Shown here in pieces: positions 39,031 through 48,130 of a stretch of 54,470 nucleotides of DNA; position 1 is the stretch's first letter, and every line of letters starts with the position of its first letter. The stretch comes from Streptomyces montanisoli (GTDB taxonomy: Bacteria; Actinomycetota; Actinomycetes; Streptomycetales; Streptomycetaceae). The translations under genes were made by a program, and so were the position numbers. The stretch spans positions 1-54,470 of the forward strand of contig NZ_JAGIQL010000030.1 of assembly GCF_017813245.1 (NCBI RefSeq), written 5' to 3'. The notes beneath the pieces were generated by a model, which had not been told where the DNA came from, did no database searches, and saw only the letters and a list, made by a program, of their open reading frames with translations.

Positions 39031-40461
39031 ATGCCGTCCCCCCTCTTCGCGGACCACTCCGCCCCACCGCCGGGCCGGGACACGGTGGACGCCCTCATCA
39101 CGCAGACGCGCCGGCTGCGCGGCGAGGTCGACGCGGTGCGCCAGGACACGGCGCCGGACGAGGACGACGCGCTCTGGCGCTGGCAGCGCGCCCTGTGCGA
39201 TCTCGCGGTGCACCAACTGGACGATCTCGGGGCGCACTTGGACCAGCTCAGGGCCGGGCGCCCCGGCGGCGGCGCGGGTGACGGGCCGGCCGCCGACGCG
39301 GGCGCGACCACGTCGGGGGCGCTGACCGGCCGGGTCGGCAGCGCCGAGTGGGACCTGACCACCGACGAGGTCAGCTGGTCCGACGAGCTGTTCGGCATAC
39401 TCGACCGGCCGCGCTCCAGCGGCCCGCTGTCTCTGGACGAGTTGCCGTCGCTGGTGTTCGCGGAGGACCGGGCGCTGCTCACCGCGATGGTGACGGGGTG
39501 CCTGATCGACGGCAGCCCGATCGACGGCGAGTTCCGCGTGGTCCACGGGGACGGCCAGGTGCGCACGGTGCACATGATGGGGGAGCCCGTACTCGACGGG
39601 TCGGGGTGCACGGCGTCCATGTGGGCCGTCGTACGCGACGTCAGCGACCTGCGCCGCGGCGAACGAGCGGTCAGGGCAACCCGCGACTCGGTCGTCAGGG
39701 ACCGCGACTCGGTCACCCACGACCGCGGAGCGCCCGGCCCCGGGGACACCCACCGGTCCGCGGTGGTGGAGCGGCCCGCGCTCGGCACGCCCGCGCGGTC
39801 GCTCCACCGGGGGTACGCGGCACACGCGGCACACGCGGCACTCGATGTCGCCGCGTACTGCCCGCAGGGCGGGGGCGGCCCGCTGCTCGGCGGCGACTGG
39901 CACGACGTGTTCGCACTCCCCGACGGCGACACGCTGCTCGCCGTCGGCGACCTCATCGGGTACGGCGCCGCGGGCGCCTCGTCCCTCGCGATGGTTCGCG
40001 GCGCGCTGCGCGGCATGGCCGTGGCGGGGGTCGAGCCGGGAGCGCTCCTCGGGCATCTGGGCCATCTCGGCGACGCCCGGGACCAGCCGACGCTCGGCAG
40101 CGTGGTGTGCTCCCGCTACCACCCGCCGGCCAGGACGTTCACCTGGGCGGGGACCGGCGGTCCCGTGCCACTGCTCGTCCGGGACTCCACGGCGCGTGCC
40201 CTGGCGCGGCCGGACGGCGCAGCGCCCGGCGCGGGCCCCGGCGCTCCCTGCGGGCAGTCCCGGAGCCGGCTGCTGCCGGGGGACGTGCTGGTGCTGCACA
40301 CGCGGGCGCTCGCCACCGACACCCCCGCACGCCTGCGTGCGCTCGCCGCACGCCTCACGGCCGCGTCGTCCGCGCGGGAGTGCGCGGCCGTCGTCGCCGC
40401 CGCGTTCGACGGCACGCCGCGCACGGACGACGCCTGCCTCCTGGTGGCCAGGGTGGCGTAG
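39031..40461 (+). CDS. PAS-PP2C (SpoIIE-like) protein with degenerate metal site
   Basis: A 476-aa protein. An N-terminal helical region (1-75, with a coiled-coil look) and a Gly/Ala linker lead to a PAS domain (about 98-210, GSAEWDLTTDEVSWSDELFGIL to WAVVRDVSDL). The C-terminal half is a PPM/SpoIIE phosphatase: GGD289WHD292 and GD307LIGYG are kept (His of GHG is Tyr), and DD at 466-467 is kept, but the TDGL motif that supplies a metal-binding Asp is HTRAL (423-427). It may be inactive or need a different metal arrangement. It probably senses a signal through PAS and regulates an anti-sigma pathway. ATG 39031 follows GGAG. Confidence 0.85.
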   Translation: MPSPLFADHSAPPPGRDTVDALITQTRRLRGEVDAVRQDTAPDEDDALWRWQRALCDLAVHQLDDLGAHLDQLRAGRPGGGAGDGPAADAGATTSGALTGRVGSAEWDLTTDEVSWSDELFGILDRPRSSGPLSLDELPSLVFAEDRALLTAMVTGCLIDGSPIDGEFRVVHGDGQVRTVHMMGEPVLDGSGCTASMWAVVRDVSDLRRGERAVRATRDSVVRDRDSVTHDRGAPGPGDTHRSAVVERPALGTPARSLHRGYAAHAAHAALDVAAYCPQGGGGPLLGGDWHDVFALPDGDTLLAVGDLIGYGAAGASSLAMVRGALRGMAVAGVEPGALLGHLGHLGDARDQPTLGSVVCSRYHPPARTFTWAGTGGPVPLLVRDSTARALARPDGAAPGAGPGAPCGQSRSRLLPGDVLVLHTRALATDTPARLRALAARLTAASSARECAAVVAAAFDGTPRTDDACLLVARVA

Positions 40462-40486
40462 GCGGCCCCGCCCGCGGCCGACGCCG

Positions 40487-41980
40487 CTACGCGCGCACGC
40501 CGCGGGGGCGCGACGGTGCCTTCGAGAGGGCCTGCGCCATGTCGTCGCGCAGGTCGTCGACCTCGGCCGTGCCCGCGTACCTGCCGGTGAGGCGGTACAT
40601 CTCGCGCAGCCGGTCCCAGGTGCGGTGCGACGAGGTCTCTCCCATCGACACCAGCGCCAGGCGCGCGTACCGGTCGGCCTCCTCGGGATCGTCGGAGATG
40701 AAGCAGGCCGACGCCATCGACAGGTAGTCGAAGATCGTGGACCTCTTGCGGCCCTGCGCGCGCAGGTCGAGCGCCTTCTTCGCGTGCTTCCTCGCCGTGC
40801 CCGCCGCCGCGGGGTCGTGGTCGGCGAGCGTGCGGTACGCCAGGGCCTCCATGCCGTGCAGGTCGGCCTCGTCGAACAACTCCATCCAGCTCGGCGGCTC
40901 GTCGCCGTCGCGGTCGGAGACGAACAGTTCCTCGGCCTCGCCGAGCGTGCGCCGCATCGCCTTGCCGTCGCCCATGGCCGCCTCGGCCCAGGCCTCGATG
41001 GTGCGCAGCATCGCGCGCGTCCTGGGCAGGGCCTGTTCGCCTGAGCCCGAGGAGGCGAGCTTCATCAGGTCGAGCGCGTCGTCGGGGCGGCCGAGGTGGA
41101 CCATCTGGCGGGCGGCCCTGGACAGTGCCTCGCCGGCCCTGGGGCGGTCGCCACCCTCGCGCGCCGCGTGGGTGGCGATGACGAAGTACTTCTGCGCGGT
41201 GGGTTCGAGGCCCACGTCGTGCGACATCCACCCGGCGAGTACCGCGAGGTTGGCGGCGACGCCCCACAGGCGGCGCTGGATGGAGTCGGGGTGGCGGTAG
41301 GCGAGCATGCCGCCCACCTCGTTCAGCTGGCCCACCACGGCCTTGCGCTGGAGTCCGCCGCCTCTGGCGGCGTCCCAGGCGCGGAACACCTCGACGGAGC
41401 GCTCCAGCGCGTCGATCTCCTGCGACCCGACGGGGGCCGCCTCGTAGCGGTCGAAGCCTGCCTGGTCGGCCCGTAGCGGCTCGGCGGTCGCGGGGGCGTC
41501 CGCGCTGAGTACGGGGTCGGCGTGCAGCCAGTCGTGCATGGCGCTGCTGAGTGCGGAGCCTGCGGTGAGCGCGGCACCCGCGCCCACCAAGCCGCGTCGG
41601 TTGAGCATGAGGTCCATTCCCGTGAATTCGGTGAGGACCGCAGCCGTCTGCTCGGGCGCCCAGGGCAGCGCGCCGGGGTTGTCTTCCGTCGTCCCGGCGT
41701 CCCGCCGTTTCCTCGCGCGCCCCGTGCGTACGAACCCGAGGTCCTCGATGGTCACGACACGACCGAGCCGCTCGGTGAACAGAGCCGCGAGCACCCGCGG
41801 CACGGGATCCCTCGGGGTCTCCCCCATGTCGATCCACCGCCGCACCCGCGAGGTGTCGGTGGACAGTTGGGGGTGGCCCATGGCCGCCGCCTGCCTGTTC
41901 ACCAGCCTCGCGAGCTCGCCCTTCGACCAGCCGGCCAGGCCGAACAGGTCGGACAGGCGGGTGTTGGGTTCTCCACTCAC
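40487..41980 (-). CDS. nsdA: NsdA-type developmental regulator (HTH-TPR)
   Basis: A 497-aa regulator. The N-terminus (LSDLFGLAGWSKGELARLVNRQAAAMGHPQLSTDTSRVRRWIDMGETPRDPVPRVLAALFTERLG) is a helix-turn-helix-like region, and the rest is tetratricopeptide-like helical repeats ending in SHRTWDRLREMYRLTGRYAG. In my recollection NsdA (SCO5582) begins with nearly the same sequence; it represses antibiotic production and sporulation in S. coelicolor. GTG 41980 is chosen because homology starts there; the frame is open upstream to 42223. TACTGT (42016-42011, minus) is a plausible -10. It is divergent from an APH-fold gene, with 10-bp phased repeats between. Confidence 0.88.
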   Translation of the reverse strand: MSGEPNTRLSDLFGLAGWSKGELARLVNRQAAAMGHPQLSTDTSRVRRWIDMGETPRDPVPRVLAALFTERLGRVVTIEDLGFVRTGRARKRRDAGTTEDNPGALPWAPEQTAAVLTEFTGMDLMLNRRGLVGAGAALTAGSALSSAMHDWLHADPVLSADAPATAEPLRADQAGFDRYEAAPVGSQEIDALERSVEVFRAWDAARGGGLQRKAVVGQLNEVGGMLAYRHPDSIQRRLWGVAANLAVLAGWMSHDVGLEPTAQKYFVIATHAAREGGDRPRAGEALSRAARQMVHLGRPDDALDLMKLASSGSGEQALPRTRAMLRTIEAWAEAAMGDGKAMRRTLGEAEELFVSDRDGDEPPSWMELFDEADLHGMEALAYRTLADHDPAAAGTARKHAKKALDLRAQGRKRSTIFDYLSMASACFISDDPEEADRYARLALVSMGETSSHRTWDRLREMYRLTGRYAGTAEVDDLRDDMAQALSKAPSRPRGVRA

Positions 41981-42040
41981 AATCAAGCCCCCAGGTTCTC
42001 GGCTGACTTGACAGTAGCCCCCTGGCAGGTGCGTCGCGAC

Positions 42041-42070
42041 TATTCGCCAGGGTTCGCCAGGGTCCGCCAG
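42041..42070. repeat. Three 10-bp phased repeats between nsdA and the APH-fold gene
   Basis: Three decamers follow exactly in register: TATTCGCCAG (42041), GGTTCGCCAG (42051), GGTCCGCCAG (42061). The shared core is TTCGCCAG or TCCGCCAG. One copy per helical turn would place three binding sites on the same DNA face. The array lies just upstream of the nsdA -10 region and 140 bp before the divergent gene. Confidence 0.7.
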
Positions 42071-42210
42071 ATGGTGTGCCACCCGTGGCCGGGTGTCGGG
42101 TAGGAGTGCGCCATCCCGCCCCGGCGGCCGGCCGTACTCCCCAGGGTGCGGAGGGACACCGGGGTGGCGGCGCACGCAACTCGTCGGCACACGAAGGGAT
42201 CTGTCCCCCC

Positions 42211-43326
42211 ATGTACACAGCATCGTCCTCCGTGTCCGCCCCGTCCGGACCGCAGCGCTCGGTCATCGCCGGAGGCGGACCGTACGCCGCCCCTGGTCAG
42301 GCAGGCCGGGCACGGCGCCAGGCAGGCGCGGGCACCCCCCAGGTCAGCGGCAGGCTGGACCTGTCGGGCCCGCAGGGTGCCCAGCTGCGGACGGCGGTCG
42401 CGTCGGTCCACCGCATCTGCCCCGACTTCCATCCGGCGCAGGTACTGCGCCGCAGCGGCCGCTCCGTGCTGCTCGTCGGGTCGGCCGGCCGTGCCACGGT
42501 GGTGGCCAAGTGCCTGCTCGACCAGTCCCCGGTGTGGGTCGAGCGGTTCAGGCACGAAATAGCGTCGTACCGCGCGTTCGTCAGGAACCGCCCGCCGGTG
42601 CGCGTCCCGCGCCTGGTGGCGGCCGACCCTGCGGGCGGCGCGCTCGTCCTGGAACGGATCCCCGGCCGGCCGGCCGCGCTCTCCCGCCACCCGCTGCAGG
42701 CACCGCCGCGCACGGACGTCCGTGCGGTGCTCGGCGCGATCGCCGGGCTCAACGCGTGGCAGCCGCCCGCCGGGCGGTTCGAGGCACCGCTCGACTACGC
42801 GTCGCGGATCTCGCGCTACCACGAGCTGGGCCTCTTCACCGACCGCGACCTCGGCGACCTGCAGAAGCTGCTGCACGGCATCGCGGCCCAGCGGCACGGC
42901 GCCCGCCAGTTCTGCCACGGCGACGCACTGCTGTCCAACGTGCTGATCGCCCCGACCGGCCCGGTGCTGGTCGACTGGGAGCACGCGGGCTGGTACCTGC
43001 CTGGCTACGACCTGGCGACGCTGTGGGCGGTCCTCGGCGACGATCCCGCCGGGCGCCGCGAGGTCAGCAAGCTGGCGCAGTCGGGCGGGCCTGCCGCACG
43101 CGACGCCTTCCTCGTCAACCTGATGCTGGTGCTGACGCGCGAGATCAGGATGTACGAGACGGCCGTGCAGCGCACGCTGCGTGAGGCTCCCCCGGTGGGC
43201 GGTCAGGTGGCGCAGACGCAGAGCGGCCTCGCGCCGGGCGAGGAGCAGCGGCTGCTGCTGCGGCGGCTGCACGACGACTGCGCGCTGGCGCGGCGCGCCG
43301 TGCGGGCCGCGGTCGGCACCAGGTGA
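42211..43326 (+). CDS. Aminoglycoside phosphotransferase-fold kinase
   Basis: A 371-aa protein. After about 50 low-complexity residues come [21 protein letters not shown] (ATP-binding Lys), [44 protein letters not shown] with the Brenner motif (HGDxxxxN) and the metal-binding D in VDWE. This is the APH/choline kinase fold; the substrate is unknown, and it need not be an antibiotic. It is divergent from nsdA, an arrangement I believe is conserved in Streptomyces, which suggests a link to development. ATG 42211 follows GAAGGGA at a long distance. Confidence 0.85.
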   Translation: MYTASSSVSAPSGPQRSVIAGGGPYAAPGQAGRARRQAGAGTPQVSGRLDLSGPQGAQLRTAVASVHRICPDFHPAQVLRRSGRSVLLVGSAGRATVVAKCLLDQSPVWVERFRHEIASYRAFVRNRPPVRVPRLVAADPAGGALVLERIPGRPAALSRHPLQAPPRTDVRAVLGAIAGLNAWQPPAGRFEAPLDYASRISRYHELGLFTDRDLGDLQKLLHGIAAQRHGARQFCHGDALLSNVLIAPTGPVLVDWEHAGWYLPGYDLATLWAVLGDDPAGRREVSKLAQSGGPAARDAFLVNLMLVLTREIRMYETAVQRTLREAPPVGGQVAQTQSGLAPGEEQRLLLRRLHDDCALARRAVRAAVGTR

Positions 43327-43378
43327 CCGTGCGGTACCGCCGGGCGGACGCCTGCGCCGACGGACTGGACGGGGGAGG

Positions 43379-43879
43379 TCAGCCCTGCTGGAACAGTTCG
43401 GCGGGGAGCGGCTTGAGCAGCGCGTAGAGGTCGTCCGTGATCGGGCGGTCCCAGCTCGCGATGGTGACGAGGACGTTGTCGCTGCGGTCGAACTGCACGC
43501 AGGAGACGCGGTCCTCGGACAGCTTGAGGCGGCGCACGATCAGCAGGTTGTCCCCCTGCATCACCGGGGAGTCCTCCGCGCCCACGACCTCCACCGGCTC
43601 GTCGTTCTCCAGCGCGAGCAGCAGCTGGGCGACCTCGAAGGGGACCTGGCCCTCGGAGAGCTCGCGCGCCGGGGACCCCTCGGGCAGGTTCCCGATGATC
43701 ATCGCGGGGCCGCGGCCGCCGAAGAGGTCGTACCTCAGGAACACGCCCTGGCAGGTCCCGTCCGGCGCGGGGAGCAGCCCGGCGCCGAGGTTGCCGGGCC
43801 AGTCGCCGGGGTCCATGGCCAGGACGTCGAAGTCGGGGCCGGCGGGCGTGGCTGCGCTGCGGCGGCGGAGGAAGGACAT
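43379..43879 (-). CDS. Conserved hypothetical protein
   Basis: A 166-aa soluble protein starting MSFLRRRSAATPAGPDFDVLAMDPGDWPGNLGAGLLP. It then has GTCQGVFLRYDLFGGRGPAMIIGNLPEGSPA, VPFEVAQLLLALENDEPVEVV and LIVRRLKLSEDRVSCVQFDRSDNVLVTIASWDRPITDDLYALLKPLPAELF. It looks like a compact alpha/beta fold conserved in Streptomyces; I have no function to offer. A -10 box (TACGAT) lies six bases before ATG 43879 with GGGGAG between, so either a leaderless start or a very close ribosome binding site. It converges with the APH-fold gene. Confidence 0.78.
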   Translation of the reverse strand: MSFLRRRSAATPAGPDFDVLAMDPGDWPGNLGAGLLPAPDGTCQGVFLRYDLFGGRGPAMIIGNLPEGSPARELSEGQVPFEVAQLLLALENDEPVEVVGAEDSPVMQGDNLLIVRRLKLSEDRVSCVQFDRSDNVLVTIASWDRPITDDLYALLKPLPAELFQQG

Positions 43880-43885
43880 CTCCCC

Positions 43886-43891
43886 ATCGTA
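43886..43891 (-). promoter_or_regulatory. Leaderless-type -10 of the conserved hypothetical gene
   Basis: On the minus strand TACGAT (43891-43886) ends six bases before ATG 43879. The intervening GGGGAG is too close to the start codon for a normal ribosome binding site. No good -35 was seen. Confidence 0.45.
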
Positions 43892-43999
43892 CGGGTCCCG
43901 CGGCCTCCGCAGGAGCCGGGGCGGCCGTCGCCGGGCGCGTAAGGACCCACCTCGGCGGGCCGGGGAACGCCCGGCCGCGGGGGGTGCGTCGGGCCGCGT

Positions 44000-44728
44000 T
44001 CAGATGCCGAACGCGGCGAGCGCGTCGAGGAATGCGTGTGGTTTCCGCCCGTGCACGAGGTGGCCGGCGTCGATGGTGACGAGCCGGGCGCCCGGGACGC
44101 GCTCGGCCTGCCGGGCGTAGCCCTGCTGCGGGAACGGGCTCGACGGGCCGCCGGCGACGACGAGTGTAGGCGCCGCGATGCGTGCGAGCCCTTCGTACCA
44201 GGCGGGGTCGGGCGCGTTCAGCGCATCGTCCACGGCGGGCACGACGGCCCAGTCGAACCCGAGCGGTCCCGGCGGATGCTCCGCGGGCGGGCGCGGCGGG
44301 TCCAGCGGCAGCAGCGGCGGGCTCTCCTCCAGCACGAGGCGGCCGACGAGGCCCGGCGCGTCCTGGGCCAGCAGGGTGGCGGCGAACCCGCCCATCGAGT
44401 GGGCGACGATGTCGGCGCCGGTGAGGTCGAGCGCGGCGAGGAAGCCGCCGAGGTCGTCGCGGAAGCCGGGCAGCGAGTACCGGCCGGGCCAGTCGCTGCG
44501 GCCGTGGCCGCTGAGGTCGAGTGCGAGGACGCGACGGCGGTGCGCGAGGGCGGCCGCGACGGTGGTCCAGTCGAGGCTGTCGGCGGTGCGGCCGTGCACG
44601 AGGACAACCGGCGGGGCGTCGTGCTCGGCGCCCCAGACCCGGTAGGCGAGGCGCAGCCCGTTCGCCCGTACGGTCAGGGGCGCCGGGGCGCCCGGCGGGT
44701 CCGTGGCGTGGATGGCTTCAGGCGTCAT
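44000..44728 (-). CDS. Alpha/beta hydrolase
   Basis: A 242-aa hydrolase: NGLRLAYRVWGAEHDAPPVVLVHGRTADSLDW (oxyanion HGRT), LALDLSGHGRSDWPGRYSLPGFRDDLGGFL, VAHSMGGFAATLLAQ (nucleophile Ser), LVVAGGPSSPFPQQGYA and the His in TIDAGHLVHGRKP. The cap region is rich in proline (PPLLPLDPPRPPAEHPPGPLG). The substrate is unknown; esterase, lactonase or dehalogenase-like functions are all possible. It is divergent from paaK. ATG 44728 is six bases after a weak -10 (GAGCAT), with no ribosome binding site. Confidence 0.87.
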   Translation of the reverse strand: MTPEAIHATDPPGAPAPLTVRANGLRLAYRVWGAEHDAPPVVLVHGRTADSLDWTTVAAALAHRRRVLALDLSGHGRSDWPGRYSLPGFRDDLGGFLAALDLTGADIVAHSMGGFAATLLAQDAPGLVGRLVLEESPPLLPLDPPRPPAEHPPGPLGFDWAVVPAVDDALNAPDPAWYEGLARIAAPTLVVAGGPSSPFPQQGYARQAERVPGARLVTIDAGHLVHGRKPHAFLDALAAFGI

Positions 44729-44756
44729 GGTGCGATGCTCGCACCCCGCCGAAGTG

Positions 44757-44820
44757 TTGACGGGGCGCCGCAGTGGCTGGATAACGTGTCCCACGGCCGC
44801 TCAACCGAATGATCGGTCGA
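44757..44820 (+). promoter_or_regulatory. paaK promoter with downstream TetR/PaaR-like dyad
   Basis: TTGACG (44757-44762), 17 bp, GATAAC (44780-44785) form a vegetative promoter. ACCGA-ATGA-TCGGT (44804-44817) is a dyad just downstream of the expected start point, extended by outer TC/GA pairs at 44801 and 44820. A repressor there would block elongation. The ACCG-N6-CGGT core resembles, as I recall it, the site of the actinobacterial phenylacetate regulator PaaR, and matches the palindrome at 12584-12601. Confidence 0.6.
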
Positions 44821-44836
44821 CGGAAGGGAGCGTCGG

Positions 44837-46129
44837 ATGGCACCTCTGCTCGACTCCGGGGAGCGGCTGACCCGCGTGGAGCTCGAAGCGCTCCAGCTGG
44901 AGCGGTTGCGTGCGACCCTGCGGCACGCCTACGACAACGTCGGCTTCTACCGCCGCGCTTTCGACGCGGCGGGCCTGCGTCCCGAGGACTGCGAGAGCCT
45001 GGCCGATCTGGCGCGCTTCCCGTTCACCGCGAAGGCCGACCTCAGGGACAACTACCCGTTCGGCATGTTCGCCGTCGAGGAGTCCCGGGTGCGCCGCATC
45101 CACGCGTCCAGCGGGACGACGGGCCTGCCGACGGTCGTCGGGTACACCGCGCGTGACCTGGACACCTGGGCCGACGTGATGGCGCGCTCGATCCGCGCCG
45201 CGGGCGGCAGGCCCGGGCACAAGGTGCACGTGGCGTACGGGTACGGCCTGTTCACGGGCGGCCTCGGCGCACACTACGGCGCCGAGCGGCTGGGCTGCAC
45301 GGTCATCCCCGCGTCCGGCGGCATGACGGCCAGGCAGGTGCGGCTGATCACGGACTTCCGTCCCGAGGTCATCATGGTGACGCCCTCCTACATGCTGACG
45401 CTCCTCGACGAGTTCGAGCGGCAGGGCGTCGACCCGCGGTCCACGTCCCTGAAGGTGGGCATCTTCGGTGCCGAGCCGTGGACGGAGGCGATGCGGCGGG
45501 AGATCGAGGAGCGGTGCGGGATCGACGCCGTGGACATCTACGGCCTCAGCGAGGTGATGGGCCCGGGGGTGGCGCAGGAGTGCGTGGAGGCCAAGGGGGC
45601 GCTGACCGTCTGGGAGGACCACTTCTACCCGGAGGTCGTCGACCCGTTCACCGGGGAGGTGCTGCCCGAGGGCGAGGAGGGCGAGCTCGTCCTCACGTCG
45701 CTGACGCGTGAGGCCATGCCGGTCGTGCGTTACCGGACGCGTGACCTCACCCGTCTGCTGCCGGGGGACGCGCGGGTGTTCCGCCGCATGGCGAAGGTGA
45801 CGGGCCGCTCGGACGACATGGTCATCCTGCGCGGGGTGAACCTCTTCCCCACCCAGATCGAGGAGATCGTCCTGCGTACGCCGGCCGTCGCCCCGCACTT
45901 CCAGTTGCGGCTGACGCGCGAGGGCAGGCTGGACGCGCTGACGGTACGGGCCGAGGCCCGGGCGGGCGCCACGCCTGAGCAGCGGGCGGAGGCGGCGATC
46001 ATGATCGCGGCGGCCGTCAAGGACGGCGTAGGGGTCTCGGTCGCGGTGGAGGTGGTGGACCCGGAGACGCTGGAGCGTTCCGTGGGCAAGATCCGGCGCA
46101 TCGTGGACCTGCGTGAGGTTACGGGCTGA
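44837..46129 (+). CDS. paaK: Phenylacetate-CoA ligase
   Basis: A 430-aa AMP-forming ligase. It starts PLLDSGERLTRVELEALQLERLRATLRHAYDNVGFYRRAF; the P-loop is S91-SGTTGLP; HVAYGYGLFTGGLGAHYGAERLGCTVIPASGGMTARQVRLI, IFGAEPWTEAMRREIEE, DIYGLSEVMGPGVAQEC, PVVRYRTRDLT and GRSDDMVILRGVNLFPTQIEEI are diagnostic of PaaK. It converts phenylacetate, ATP and CoA to phenylacetyl-CoA, the first step of aerobic phenylacetate breakdown. ATG 44837 follows GAAGGGAG. No other paa genes are in the window. Its stop overlaps the end of the converging antiporter gene by 11 bases. Confidence 0.94.
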   Translation: MAPLLDSGERLTRVELEALQLERLRATLRHAYDNVGFYRRAFDAAGLRPEDCESLADLARFPFTAKADLRDNYPFGMFAVEESRVRRIHASSGTTGLPTVVGYTARDLDTWADVMARSIRAAGGRPGHKVHVAYGYGLFTGGLGAHYGAERLGCTVIPASGGMTARQVRLITDFRPEVIMVTPSYMLTLLDEFERQGVDPRSTSLKVGIFGAEPWTEAMRREIEERCGIDAVDIYGLSEVMGPGVAQECVEAKGALTVWEDHFYPEVVDPFTGEVLPEGEEGELVLTSLTREAMPVVRYRTRDLTRLLPGDARVFRRMAKVTGRSDDMVILRGVNLFPTQIEEIVLRTPAVAPHFQLRLTREGRLDALTVRAEARAGATPEQRAEAAIMIAAAVKDGVGVSVAVEVVDPETLERSVGKIRRIVDLREVTG

Positions 46130-47235
46130 CCGCGAGGAAGACGAACGCCGCGCAGAGCACGAGGTGCACGCCGCCCTGGAGCATGGTGGCGCGGCCGGGC
46201 AGCACGGTGAGGGCGCCCACCACCAGAGTCAGCGCCAGCAGCACTATGTGGGTGGGGTCGAGCCCGAGCACGAGCGGGCCCTTGATCCACACGGTGGCGA
46301 GCGCGATGGCCGGGATCGTCAGCCCGATGCTGGCGATGGCGGAGCCGTACGCGAGGTTCAGGCTGGTCTGGACGTGGTCGCGGCGTGCGGCCCGCACGGC
46401 CGCCAGCGTCTCGGGCAGCAGGACGAGCAGCGCGATGACCACGCCGACGACCGCCTGCGGCAGCCCAGCCGAGGACACGCCCGACTCGATGGTCGGCGAC
46501 ACGGCCTTGGCGTCGCCGACGACGGCCACGAGCGCCACGAGCAGCAGGCCGAGGCTCACCAGCGCGGCGCGTCCCGTGGGGGGCGCGCCGTGCTCGTCGC
46601 CCGCGCTCTCGTCGGGCCTGCCCTCGTCGGTCACCGGCAGGAAGTACTCGCGGTGGCGCACGGTCTGCACGGTGACGAACAGCCCGTACAGGGCGAGCGA
46701 CGTGAAGGGCGGCGAACGCCAGCTGCGTGCCGGAGTAGCGCGGTCCCGGGGTGCTGGTGGTGAACGTGGGCAGGACGAGTCCGAGCGTGGCGAGTGTGCC
46801 GACGGTCGCCAGTGCCGCGCTCGCTCCCTCCGCGCTGAACACGGCGACCCGCCGGCGCAGGGCGCCGAGCAGGAGGCAGGCGCCGGCGATGCCGTTGCAG
46901 GTGATCATGACGGCGGCGAAGACGGTGTCGCGGGCGAGCGAGTGGCTGTCCGAGCCGCCGTCGATCATCAGGGTGACGATGAGGGCCACCTCGATGAGGG
47001 TGACGGCCACGGCCAGGACGAGTGACCCGAACGGCTCCCCCACGCGGTGCGCCACCACCTCGGCGTGGTGGACGGCCGCGAGGACCGCGCCCGCGAGGCA
47101 GAGCGCGATCAGCGCGACGGCGAACCCCGGGATGCCCTTCCTGCCCCAGCTCAGGACGAGTGCGACCACGGCGACGAGCGGCACGGCGACGGTCCACCGG
47201 GACAGCAGGGAGCGCAGCACGGAACGCGTCGTCAT
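46119..47235 (-). pseudogene. Ca2+/cation:proton antiporter (CaCA family) with a one-base frameshift
   Basis: Two frames together encode one ChaA-like antiporter. The first part (from ATG 47235) runs TTRSVLRSLLSRWTVAVPLV through VVAHRVGEPFGSLVLAVAVTLIEVALIVTLMIDG (first alpha repeat) to PRYSGTQLAFAAL. The second, one base out of frame, resumes TSLALYGLFVTVQTVRHREYFLPV and continues through SLNLAYGSAIASIGLTIPAIALATVW (second alpha repeat) to the stop at 46119. Removing one G from the run at 46707-46709 restores QLAFAAFTSLALYGLF, in register with the family, giving about 371 aa, a normal length. It is either a recent inactivating mutation or a sequencing error. Either way the rest is intact and under codon selection. 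Confidence 0.85.
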
Positions 47236-47331
47236 GGTCGACACGCTGCCAGAGCCCGGCCTCTCGCGCCCGTCGGCAGCGGCGGGACGCACGCGCGGCG
47301 GCGCGCGGGGCCGAGGCCCGTCCTGGCGGCC

Positions 47332-48099
47332 CTACGGGCGCCGGGTGAGCACGAGCGGGCCGGTCTCGGTGATGGCGACCGTGTGCTCGGAGTGAGCGGT
47401 GCGCGAACCGTCGGCCGAGCGGATCGTCCAGCCGTCCGGGTCGAAGACGATCTTGTCCGTCCCGGCGGCGAACCAGGGCTCGATCGCGATGGTCAGCCCG
47501 GGGCGCAGCTTCCAGCCGCGGCCCGGACGTCCGTCGTTGGGGATGTGCAGGTCCTCGTGCATCGTGCGGCCGATGCCGTGGCCGCCGAACTCCAGGTTGA
47601 CCGGGTAGCCGTACTCGGCGGCGACCGCGCCGATGGCCGACGAGATGTCCCCGAGCCTGTTGCCCGGCAGGGCGACCTCGATCGCGGCTTCCAGCGCGAC
47701 CTCGGTGGCCTCGATGAGCCGCAGGTCCTCGCGGGCCGGGGTGCCGACGACGACGGAGTGGGCCGAGTCCGCGGCCCAGCCGTCGATGGTCACGGCCATG
47801 TCCATGGACAGCAGGTCCCCGTCGCGCAGCTTGTAGCCGTGCGGCAGGCCGTGCAGCACGGCGTCGTTGACCGAGAGGCACACCACGTTGCGGAACGGGC
47901 CCCTGCCGAACGAGGGGGCGTAGTCCCAGTAGCAGGACTCCGCGCCGCGCTCCTTGATCCGGCGGCGGGCGTGGTGCTCGAGATCCATGAGGTCGACGCC
48001 CACCGCGGCGAGGCCGCCCAGCTCGGCCAGCACCTCGCCGACGAACCGTCCGGTGACGTGCATGCGTTGGATGTCCTTGGGGGACTTGTGCTCGATCAC
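47332..48099 (-). CDS. map: Methionine aminopeptidase, type I
   Basis: A 255-aa enzyme. It begins VIEHKSPKDIQRMHVTGRFVGEVLAELGG; metal and substrate residues are seen in VNDAVLHGLP (His), SMDMAVTIDGWAADSAHSVVVG (two Asp), LEFGGHGIGRTMHEDLHIPN (His), GLTIAIEPWF (Glu) and AHSEHTVAITE (Glu). It removes initiator methionine from nascent proteins. GTG 48099 follows GAGG at six bases; longer in-frame starts lead through an unlikely region. It is a second, non-ribosomal-operon copy type common in Streptomyces. It is divergent from a small XRE regulator, with a palindrome in between. Confidence 0.93.
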   Translation of the reverse strand: MIEHKSPKDIQRMHVTGRFVGEVLAELGGLAAVGVDLMDLEHHARRRIKERGAESCYWDYAPSFGRGPFRNVVCLSVNDAVLHGLPHGYKLRDGDLLSMDMAVTIDGWAADSAHSVVVGTPAREDLRLIEATEVALEAAIEVALPGNRLGDISSAIGAVAAEYGYPVNLEFGGHGIGRTMHEDLHIPNDGRPGRGWKLRPGLTIAIEPWFAAGTDKIVFDPDGWTIRSADGSRTAHSEHTVAITETGPLVLTRRP

Positions 48100-48130
48100 C
48101 GTGATCCTCGACTTCCCGGAGCGCCAGAGA

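Noticed and set aside
40116..42266. A 716-codon minus-strand frame overlapping nsdA
   Set aside because: A different frame of the same strand; nsdA in its own frame gives a recognisable regulator, this one does not.
45730..46118. The long minus-strand frame of the antiporter continues over paaK
   Set aside because: This tail is a result of the frameshift at 46707-46709; after restoring the frame the gene ends at 46119.
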